A DNA stretch of 17,964 nt, taken from assembly GCA_900545785.1 (NCBI GenBank), contig URAA01000016.1, positions 1-17,964 of the forward strand, read 5' to 3'. Every line of letters starts with the position of its first letter. Within the stretch, counting starts at the first letter, position 1. This document shows positions 1 through 5,774 of the stretch, piece after piece. Under the pieces are notes generated by a model. That model saw only the letters and a program-made list of their open reading frames with translations, had not been told where the DNA came from and did not search any database. The DNA is from an uncultured Dialister sp. (GTDB lineage: Bacteria > Bacillota > Negativicutes > Veillonellales > Dialisteraceae). The translations under genes and the position numbers were made by a program.

Positions 1-13
1 GCTCTTCCGATCT
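1..13. other. Illumina adapter remnant at contig end
   Basis: The first 13 bases, GCTCTTCCGATCT, are identical to the 3' end of the standard Illumina adapter (reverse complement of AGATCGGAAGAGC). They are almost certainly untrimmed sequencing adapter and not genomic DNA. The next bases, 16-26 (GGAAGAGCGGT), also match 11 nt of the forward adapter. They form an 8-bp inverted repeat with bases 1-8, so the true genomic boundary may lie anywhere from 13 to 26. Any protein call running off this edge should ignore these bases. Confidence 0.9.
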
Positions 14-275
14 TGGGAAGAGCGGTAGCGATCGTGCAGGTAAGAATACAGGAAGGCCACATGCCGAAAGCAAGAAGTCCCAATTCATTTAATGTTTTAT
101 CGATATCATCTTTGGTGAGACCGGATATAACAGGTCTCGACTTGGGATCAAGATTGTAAGTGGCATCCGTTTTTTCGGCAGCCAGTTTCATCTTTTTCTT
201 AAAATCATCCCGACCTTCCTGCAAATCGGGAATGAAGTCTATTTCAAGAGAAAAGGTAAGATTATCTGCAGTCAT
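14..275 (-). CDS. Unknown protein, N-terminal part (truncated by contig end)
   Basis: An open frame runs leftwards from an ATG at 275-273 into the contig edge, giving about 87 genuine residues starting MTADNLTFSLEIDF. The start is supported by GGAG 6 nt upstream in the sequence AAAGGAGTTAATT. The N-terminal part is charged (residues 13-63, with many D, E and K). Residues 65-86 are hydrophobic and contain two cysteines (WPSCILTC), so they may be a membrane or buried helix. I do not recognise the family. It is divergently transcribed from the carboxypeptidase gene and is the only minus-strand gene seen here. The final residues near base 14-26 are uncertain because adapter sequence abuts them. 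Confidence 0.7.
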
Positions 276-312
276 AATTAACTCCTTTAAAATGCTTTAA
301 TAGAACATACTT

Positions 313-321
313 ATTGTAGCA
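313..321 (-). promoter_or_regulatory. Possible extended -10 promoter for the minus-strand gene
   Basis: Read on the minus strand, TGCTACAAT lies about 37 bases upstream of the start codon at 275. It fits the extended -10 pattern TGnTAnnnT. No good -35 hexamer is present at the right distance, so the call rests on the extended -10 alone. Confidence 0.4.
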
Positions 322-602
322 TATCGATACAAATCGAAAAAGATTTTTCAAGATGAAAATAAATATAATATTGAGGATTATTTTATAGAAACATATAAAA
401 GTGATAAAATAATTATAATTGACCGATTTCATCAAGGAAATATAAGTAACAGCCCAAAAGTATTTTCAGTTTCCCGAATTCAATGAGACAATAAAGAATC
501 AGACAATGAAGGGAATTCCATTTATCACATTAAATAATATAAGTAATATAGATAGGATTTTATATCAAAAGCAAATAATTTAAAATTTGATTGTCAGGGA
601 AA

Positions 603-608
603 TATAAT
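603..608 (+). promoter_or_regulatory. Candidate -10 box for the dac-divIC operon
   Basis: A perfect TATAAT lies about 60 bases upstream of the chosen carboxypeptidase start. The sequence 17 nt further upstream (about 580-585) is A/T only and matches the -35 consensus poorly. TTGATT at 587-592 is too close (10 nt). The hexamer is therefore only a candidate. Confidence 0.35.
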
Positions 609-670
609 TTGTAAAAATATAAAACAAACATGTCAATCCGAAGTTTGATTTGGGAGCAGAAAGAAAAAAT

Positions 671-1672
671 ATGGCAAGATTAGAACCTAAGCGAAAGAAA
701 AAAAACAAGTATTATAAATTTTTTATAAAAGCAATTTTATTGATATTTCTTTTTGCCGGTATTTGTACGGGTGTTTTGATATATATGACACCGCCGCCGC
801 CTCAGCCGCCGGTGCTTTCAGGACCGCCTGAAATGAGCGGTGTGTCAGCCTCTCTGATCGATGGAAACAGAGGCGATATCATCGCCCAAAAAGAAGGTAA
901 TTTAAAGATCTATCCGGCAAGTACTACAAAGATCCTGACTTCCGTCATTGCATTGGAAGAGGGAAAGAATAAGATGAACGAGGACGTGGTGATTTCAAAA
1001 AGGGCGATGGAGCAGGATGGCACAAATATGGGGATATCTCCGGATATGCCGATTTCTCTTCACGAACTTCTCTACGGAATGATGCTTTTGTCCGCAAATG
1101 ATGCGGCAGTCTCCATTGCAGAAACCGTGGGCGGTTCGTATGATGCTTTTATCGAACTGATGAATCAAAAAGCGGTGGCCGTCGGTGCCGTGAATTCCCA
1201 TTTTTCCAATCCCAACGGTCTGACGGATACGAATCATTACACGACAGCCAATGATATGGCGAGGATTTCCCTGTATGCCATGAAAAATAAAGATTTCAGG
1301 AACATCGTTAAAGAAAAAACGTATCCCATGAAATACAGAAACGGGATTTACCGAATCGTTGAAAACAGAAATGAACTGCTCGAAAGCGGTTACCGGGGAA
1401 TCAACGGCATTAAAACCGGTATGACGGAAGCGGCGGGAGATTGTCTTGTGGCTTCTGCAGAAAGAGAAGGACAGCTGATCATCGTAACCGTTTATAATGA
1501 TGATAATCGTTGGGATGATGCAAAAAGATGGCTTGATTACGGATTTGAAGCGGTCAAAGCATGGGAAACTTATGAAGCGGAACTTGCCCGAGAACCGAAG
1601 ATATATAAATTTGTCAATCAAATGTTAGGAAGGGAATCGAAATGGGAAGAAGAAAAAATACGCCGCTATTAG
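671..1672 (+). CDS. D-alanyl-D-alanine carboxypeptidase (PBP5/DacF family, S11)
   Basis: This 333-residue enzyme trims the terminal D-Ala from peptidoglycan stem peptides outside the membrane. All three penicillin-binding motifs are present: S84-T-T-K87 (in PASTTKILT), S141-A-N143 (in LLSANDAAVS) and K248-T-G250 (in IKTGMTEAAGD). The N-terminus is lysine-rich, followed by one membrane segment (about 15-39) and a proline-rich linker (about 41-53), suggesting an uncleaved anchor. The C-terminal beta-rich domain of E. coli PBP5 is missing, so the protein is essentially only the catalytic domain. The ATG at 671 was chosen over an in-frame TTG at 650, which has no ribosome-binding site. GGGAG lies 15 nt before the ATG, which is long but usable. 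The 3' end overlaps the next gene by 31 nt, indicating co-transcription. The exact Dac subtype (dacA/dacB/dacF) cannot be decided. Confidence 0.93.
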   Translation: MARLEPKRKKKNKYYKFFIKAILLIFLFAGICTGVLIYMTPPPPQPPVLSGPPEMSGVSASLIDGNRGDIIAQKEGNLKIYPASTTKILTSVIALEEGKNKMNEDVVISKRAMEQDGTNMGISPDMPISLHELLYGMMLLSANDAAVSIAETVGGSYDAFIELMNQKAVAVGAVNSHFSNPNGLTDTNHYTTANDMARISLYAMKNKDFRNIVKEKTYPMKYRNGIYRIVENRNELLESGYRGINGIKTGMTEAAGDCLVASAEREGQLIIVTVYNDDNRWDDAKRWLDYGFEAVKAWETYEAELAREPKIYKFVNQMLGRESKWEEEKIRRY

Positions 1673-1941
1673 TACGTTTATTTCCACACAGCCGGTTTCT
1701 TCGGATATTTTTTGTTATAGCCATGGCGGTGACGATTCTTATTCTGGGGCGTAATATGTACAGTTTATATCAGATTCATGTGCAGGAAACGGAGCTTATA
1801 GAAGAAAGAGAAAAACTTCTTGAAGAACAGGAGCGGTTGAAAAAAGAGGCGGAAAATCTGAATAATCCCGAGGTGATAGAAAAGAAAGCAAGAGAAGATT
1901 TGGGGCTTGTAAAAGAAAATGAGGTTCCCTATATCAAATAA
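1642..1941 (+). CDS. divIC: Septum formation initiator, DivIC/FtsB-like
   Basis: This 99-residue bitopic protein has the FtsB/DivIC architecture: a short basic cytoplasmic tail (MGRRKNTPLLVRLFPHSR), one membrane helix at about 20-42, and an E/K-rich coiled coil at about 48-75. It ends with the conserved stretch NNPEVIEKKAREDLGLV. Family members bridge FtsL and FtsQ/DivIB in the divisome and help activate septal peptidoglycan synthesis. The gene begins inside the 3' end of the carboxypeptidase gene, with GGAAGGG as the likely ribosome-binding site, so translation may be coupled. It precedes the S1 gene, as in the Bacillus divIC-yabR order, which supports the divIC assignment over the paralogous FtsL. 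Confidence 0.88.
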   Translation: MGRRKNTPLLVRLFPHSRFLRIFFVIAMAVTILILGRNMYSLYQIHVQETELIEEREKLLEEQERLKKEAENLNNPEVIEKKAREDLGLVKENEVPYIK

Positions 1942-2027
1942 GTTCGGAAAAATTGACAAGGGATTTTCTTTGCGAAAATACATCAAAATTTTATCAATAA
2001 ATCTTATATTTTTAAAAGAAAATCATA

Positions 2028-2056
2028 TTGCACTTCTATAGGAAGTTTCGTATAAT
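2028..2056 (+). promoter_or_regulatory. Sigma-A type promoter for the S1-domain gene
   Basis: TTGCAC (2028-2033) and TATAAT (2051-2056) are separated by exactly 17 nt, matching the housekeeping sigma consensus in 11 of 12 positions. Transcription should start near 2063, giving an approximately 38-nt leader before the ATG at 2101. A second TTGACA at 1953-1958 has no good -10 partner at 17 nt. Confidence 0.8.
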
Positions 2057-2100
2057 AACGAATATATATTGAGTTTTTCAGGGAGGATGTTTTTTCTTAC

Positions 2101-2619
2101 ATGGCCTTAGAAGTAGGAAGTATCATTGAAGGGACCGTTACCGGACTTGCAAAATTCGGAGTATTTGTTGATCTTGGTGACAAAAAAACAGGATTGGTTC
2201 ACATTTCGGAAGTGGCTAGTGAATATGTGAGTGATGTCAATGATTATTTAAAAATGCGGGATAAGGTAAAAGTTAAAGTCTTATCTATTGATGACAAAGG
2301 AAAAATTGCTTTATCAATCAAACAGGCGCAGAGCGGTGAGGATAAAGAGACTAATTCCAAACATTCTGATAAAGAGTATGCAAACAATCGTCATGGGCAA
2401 TCTCATGAAAATCGTGAGTCCTTTCAAGGAAGGGATAATAAGAGTTCTTTCAATGCAAGAAACGACGGCTATCGCGGAAATAATAAAAAAAGCGGTAATC
2501 CCGTGTCTTTTGAAGATAAACTCAGCCGCTTTTTGAAGGACAGTGATGAACGTCTTCTTGATTTAAAAAGAAATGTGGAATCTAAACGCGGCGGCAGGGG
2601 CGCCAAACGATCGGATTAA
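2101..2619 (+). CDS. S1-domain RNA-binding protein (YabR/GSP13-like)
   Basis: This 172-residue protein has one S1 (OB-fold) RNA-binding domain at residues 1-77, with the typical GSIIEGTVTGLAKFGVFVDL and GLVHISEV motifs. A hydrophilic, probably disordered linker (about 78-137) rich in N, R, S, G, K and D follows. A conserved-looking tail (about 138-172) reads SFEDKLSRFLKDSDERLLDL and ends in an RGGRG-type basic motif. Family members associate with ribosomes or RNA, but no specific role is settled. The start follows GGGAGG (2081-2086) with a 14-nt spacing, which is longer than usual. The closer ATG at 2087 is out of frame and stops after seven codons. It sits between divIC and the tilS-hpt-ftsH block, as yabR does in Bacillus. 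Confidence 0.87.
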   Translation: MALEVGSIIEGTVTGLAKFGVFVDLGDKKTGLVHISEVASEYVSDVNDYLKMRDKVKVKVLSIDDKGKIALSIKQAQSGEDKETNSKHSDKEYANNRHGQSHENRESFQGRDNKSSFNARNDGYRGNNKKSGNPVSFEDKLSRFLKDSDERLLDLKRNVESKRGGRGAKRSD

Positions 2620-2640
2620 TTTTAATAATCATATAGGGTG

Positions 2641-2686
2641 AATAAAACCGTGGGTTCATTGATTTGAACGGGCGGTTTTATTTTTT
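2641..2686 (+). terminator. Rho-independent terminator after the S1 gene
   Basis: AATAAAACCG (2641-2650) pairs perfectly with CGGTTTTATT (2673-2682). An inner GTTCA/TGAAC helix (2654-2658 with 2665-2669) extends the structure, and a run of T follows (2681-2686). It lies 22 nt after the S1 stop codon. Confidence 0.85.
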
Positions 2687-2753
2687 ATGATAAAATGTTT
2701 ATAGAGTATTTTTGATAATGAATAATAAAACGGCCGAAATTTTGGGAGGAAAT

Positions 2754-3665
2754 ATGAAAAGAGCCATCATAGATATAGGAACAAATTCAGTCCGTTTATT
2801 AGAGGCGGAAAAAAATGACAGCGGAGATTGGTCCGTGAAGCGGAAAGAAGTTAAAACAACTCGTCTGGGAGAAGGAATGACGGATCAGGCTATGATTTCG
2901 GCAGCCTCCAAAGAAAGAACGATAAAAGCCGTCTGTGATTTTTCAAAGACGGCAAGACAGGACGGGTATGATGACATCCGAGGTTACGGGACGTCTATCA
3001 TGAGGGATGCATCCAACGGGATTGAATTTGCCGGTGAAATTACTGCCCAATCGGGCATTCCTATCCGAATTCTTTCCGGCAGAGAGGAAGCTTTTTACAG
3101 TTATTTGGGAGCTGCCGGAAAAACTGCAGTCATTACTTCTGTTGTTGATATAGGCGGCGGTTCGACTGAAATATGCATCGGATTCGGTCATGATATCGGC
3201 ATGCGTTACAGTTTTCGTCTGGGGGCGGTCCGTTGTTCCCATGCTTTTGATTCGTCTTCGCCCCGAGGACTGGGAGAACTCAGAAAACATTGCTTTGAAG
3301 TTTTCCGTTGTACCGAACTGATAAATGAGGCGCAAGCGGTGAAGAACTGGGTGATCGTAGGAGGTACAGCCACTTCCATGGCAGCTATTTTACAAGAACT
3401 GGAAGTTTATGATTCCTCAAAAGTACAAGGGTATACGATGAATCAGGACACGGTAACAAAATTGTTGGAACGATTATTCAATATGACCTATGATGAAAGA
3501 TGCCATCTGCCGGGCATGCAGCCTGAAAGAGCGGATATCATTGTTGCAGGAGTTGTCATCTTGGATGCTCTGATGGAATATTTTGCAATTCCCGAAGTGC
3601 ATGTAAGTGACAGGGATTTAAGTGAAGGGCTGCTTGATGCAGATGTCATCATGCCTCAGAATTAA
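2754..3665 (+). CDS. Ppx/GppA family exopolyphosphatase/pppGpp phosphohydrolase
   Basis: This 303-residue member of the ASKHA-fold Ppx/GppA family hydrolyses polyphosphate ends and/or the gamma phosphate of pppGpp. It has the N-terminal phosphate loop IDIGTNSVRLL (6-16), RGYGTSIMRDASN (about 76-88), the catalytic-glutamate motif SGREEAFY (108-115), the second loop DIGGGSTEI (132-140) and a later VGGTATSMAAI loop. It is the short form, without the C-terminal HD-like domain of the roughly 500-residue E. coli enzymes. ATG 2754 was chosen because GGGAGG precedes it closely. An upstream in-frame ATG at 2718 has no such site. It is separated from tilS by 8 nt and probably forms an operon with it. 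No clear promoter was found after the preceding terminator. Polyphosphate versus pppGpp preference cannot be read from the sequence. Confidence 0.9.
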   Translation: MKRAIIDIGTNSVRLLEAEKNDSGDWSVKRKEVKTTRLGEGMTDQAMISAASKERTIKAVCDFSKTARQDGYDDIRGYGTSIMRDASNGIEFAGEITAQSGIPIRILSGREEAFYSYLGAAGKTAVITSVVDIGGGSTEICIGFGHDIGMRYSFRLGAVRCSHAFDSSSPRGLGELRKHCFEVFRCTELINEAQAVKNWVIVGGTATSMAAILQELEVYDSSKVQGYTMNQDTVTKLLERLFNMTYDERCHLPGMQPERADIIVAGVVILDALMEYFAIPEVHVSDRDLSEGLLDADVIMPQN

Positions 3666-3673
3666 CTTATAAA

Positions 3674-5107
3674 ATGACAAATCAAAATTTCTTTCTCTCA
3701 TACATGACAAACTATGCAAAAGAAAATGAACTTTGGAAAGAAGGGGACAGGATCCTTATCGCAGTATCGGGAGGACCCGATTCATTGGCACTTCTCCTTG
3801 CATTACATGAAATAGCGGCAAGAGAAAAGCTGACTCTCGGCTGCTGCTGTGTTAACCATCATTTGCGCAGCAATGCGGCGATGGAAGCGAATTTTGTCCG
3901 GCGGGTATGTAAAGACTTATCCGTTGACTTTTTTTTAAAAGATATAGATGTGCTCGGTAAAATAAAAACAGGAGGATCAGTTGAAACCGCAGCAAGAGAA
4001 TTAAGATATGAAGCATTGAGGGAAGTCAAAACTGCTGAAAAGTATGACAAAATTGCCGTGGCTCATCATGGAAATGATCAGGTGGAGACCATACTTTATC
4101 ATTTGATCAAAGGAAGCGGTACAAAAGGGCTTGCCGGTATGAAAGCGAAAAATGAAGACATTATTCGGCCGCTTCTGGGGATAGAAAAGCAAGATATTCT
4201 GGAGTTTTTAAAAAAATATCCTTATCGGGCTTGTCATGATGAAACAAACGACATTCCCGATGTTATGCGGAATAAAATTCGTTTACGTCTTATTCCCTTG
4301 CTCAAAGAATATAACCCTAAAATTGAAAATTCCATTTTGCGTATGGGAAGTATAGTAAGAGAAGAGGATGACTTTCTTTCAACGGAAGCAAAAAAGTTTA
4401 TATCGGAAAATGTATCCGTAAAAGAAGAAAGGTATTTTTTCACGATAAAAAGCTTCTCTTTGTTGCCGCTGGCGTTAAAAAGAAGAGTTTTGAGAGAAGT
4501 TTGTGCCCGAGTTTCTCATAAAATCCCCGATTTTGAAGGTATAGAGAAATTTATATCTTTGATTGAAAAGGGATATACAGGAAATAAATCTTCCGCTTCG
4601 GGCAATCTTATGATTCTTGAATATGGAAAAGTAATTATTCAAAGAGGAAATACTCGTTATATAATAGATAAAGATAAAAGAAAAAAAACGATTGATTTCA
4701 AATCTGTATCTTTGTCGGCAGCAGATATAATAAATGATATGTCCGAGGAAGATGAAAAATGGATGATTAAAACGGAAATATACGGAGAGCCGCCGAAAAA
4801 AATATTTAAAAATCAATTGTTACTTGATGCGGATCGGGTGGGGCATATTATAGTAAGGAGCAAAGAGGAAGGTGATCTTTTTTTCCCGAAAGGAATGAAA
4901 GGATCCAAAAAATTGGCCCGGGTTATGCAAGATTTACATATACCTGCCGCAAAAAGACGGACATGGCCGATTCTTTCCGATGAAGAACATATTTATTGGA
5001 TTGCCTTTTTGCGAGGAAGCCGGTTCGGAAATCCCGATGAGACAACAAAAAAATATTTACTTATAACGCTGGAAAGGGAGATTCAGGGGAATGGAGAATT
5101 TGAATAA
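3674..5107 (+). CDS. tilS: tRNA(Ile)-lysidine synthetase
   Basis: This 477-residue enzyme converts C34 of the CAU-anticodon tRNA-Ile to lysidine, using ATP and lysine, so that the tRNA reads AUA. The PP-loop ATPase motif SGGPDS (32-37) is followed by CCVNHHLRSNA and AVAHHGNDQVETIL, the usual N-domain signatures. The C-terminal part carries the TilS C domain, including RVMQDLHIPAAKRRTWPIL and RGSRFG. Its length is close to that of the Bacillus protein. The ATG at 3674 has a weak ribosome-binding site, and the 8-nt gap from ppx suggests read-through or coupling. The 3' end overlaps hpt by 17 nt. The tilS-hpt-ftsH order is a conserved Firmicute arrangement. Confidence 0.95.
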   Translation: MTNQNFFLSYMTNYAKENELWKEGDRILIAVSGGPDSLALLLALHEIAAREKLTLGCCCVNHHLRSNAAMEANFVRRVCKDLSVDFFLKDIDVLGKIKTGGSVETAARELRYEALREVKTAEKYDKIAVAHHGNDQVETILYHLIKGSGTKGLAGMKAKNEDIIRPLLGIEKQDILEFLKKYPYRACHDETNDIPDVMRNKIRLRLIPLLKEYNPKIENSILRMGSIVREEDDFLSTEAKKFISENVSVKEERYFFTIKSFSLLPLALKRRVLREVCARVSHKIPDFEGIEKFISLIEKGYTGNKSSASGNLMILEYGKVIIQRGNTRYIIDKDKRKKTIDFKSVSLSAADIINDMSEEDEKWMIKTEIYGEPPKKIFKNQLLLDADRVGHIIVRSKEEGDLFFPKGMKGSKKLARVMQDLHIPAAKRRTWPILSDEEHIYWIAFLRGSRFGNPDETTKKYLLITLEREIQGNGEFE

Positions 5108-5642
5108 AGATATCGAAAAAGTATTGATTGATAAATCAATGCTGCAGAAGCGTATTCATGAACTGGGCCAAGAAATAACGAAGGATTATGAAGGCAAAGA
5201 TGTGGTGCTGATAGGAATTTTGAAAGGTGCCATGCCTTTTCTGTGTGATTTGATGCGTGAAATTGATTTGCCGCTTACATTAGATACCATGTGTGTTTCC
5301 AGTTACGGAAACGATACAATTTCTTCCGGCAGCATTAATATAAGAAAAGATCTGGATAAAGATATACAGGGGAAAAACGTGATCGTCGTAGAAGATATTA
5401 TTGATACGGGTATTACTCTTTCCTTACTGGTTCCGTTATTGAAAAAGAGAGGAGCTGCTTCCGTAGAACTTGCGGTATGTTTGAATAAAAAAGAAAGAAG
5501 ACAGAAACAAGTAGATGTAAAATATGTGGGCTTTGATGTTCCCGATGAATTTATTGTGGGATACGGATGTGATTATGCCGAAAAATACAGAAATCTCCCC
5601 TCCGTATGCACATTAAAAAGCAAGGTTTATACAAGAGCATAG
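5091..5642 (+). CDS. hpt: Hypoxanthine phosphoribosyltransferase
   Basis: This 183-residue cytoplasmic purine-salvage enzyme makes IMP (and usually GMP) from hypoxanthine (guanine) and PRPP. The PRPP-binding motif VIVVEDIIDTGITL is at 97-110. The LKGAMPF loop (44-50) and VSSYGNDTISSG region (69-80), typical of HGPRTases, are present. Near the C-terminus DVPDEFIVGYGCDYAEKYRNL matches the purine-recognition and flexible C-terminal segment. The gene starts inside tilS with AAGGGAG about 10 nt upstream, so translation is likely coupled. In Bacillus, TilS and HprT are adjacent in the same way and HprT regulates ftsH; whether that applies here is unknown. Confidence 0.94.
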   Translation: MENLNKDIEKVLIDKSMLQKRIHELGQEITKDYEGKDVVLIGILKGAMPFLCDLMREIDLPLTLDTMCVSSYGNDTISSGSINIRKDLDKDIQGKNVIVVEDIIDTGITLSLLVPLLKKRGAASVELAVCLNKKERRQKQVDVKYVGFDVPDEFIVGYGCDYAEKYRNLPSVCTLKSKVYTRA

Positions 5643-5690
5643 CTTTATATAGTATGATATAGATGTAATTATTTATATTTATATTTTCAG

Positions 5691-5720
5691 TTGATTAAAA
5701 GGATAGAGATATGATAAAAT
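5691..5720 (+). promoter_or_regulatory. Possible promoter upstream of ftsH
   Basis: TTGATT (5691-5696) and TAAAAT (5715-5720) are spaced 18 nt apart within the 132-nt hpt-ftsH gap. The match to consensus is moderate in an AT-rich stretch, so ftsH may alternatively be read only from the upstream operon. Confidence 0.35.
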
Positions 5721-5774
5721 TAATCTCTGAAGTTGTGATATGGTTTTACTCTGATCAGAAGAAGGAGGATTAGA

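Larger units (their letters stand above)
276..670. other. AT-rich intergenic region between divergent genes
   Basis: About 395 bp separate the divergent unknown gene and the carboxypeptidase gene, far more than any other gap here. The region is markedly more AT-rich than the flanking genes. It must contain promoters for both directions. The only other structure seen is a 45-codon open stretch at 446-583 (+ strand), preceded in the same frame by a stop at 443-445 and lacking a convincing ribosome-binding site. This could be a decayed gene remnant or chance. No RNA gene, repeat or terminator with a T-run was recognised. Confidence 0.6.

Noticed and set aside
333..352. GAAAAA-GA-TTTTTC palindrome and nearby ATCGAT sites as an operator
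   Set aside because: It is a simple A/T inverted repeat in AT-rich DNA, expected by chance, and is not repeated elsewhere in the window.
630..683. 17-codon reading frame overlapping the carboxypeptidase start (possible leader peptide)
   Set aside because: No ribosome-binding site precedes the ATG at 630, and the peptide has no recognisable regulatory pattern such as repeated residues.
995..1621. 208-codon open frame on the minus strand
   Set aside because: It lies antisense within the carboxypeptidase gene, which has all three active-site motifs. Its translation shows no domain and is a coding shadow.
2087..2110. Seven-codon mini frame between GGGAGG and the S1 gene start
   Set aside because: The ribosome-binding sequence abuts its ATG with no spacer, so initiation there is unlikely. 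The S1 start at 2101 matches the family N-terminus.
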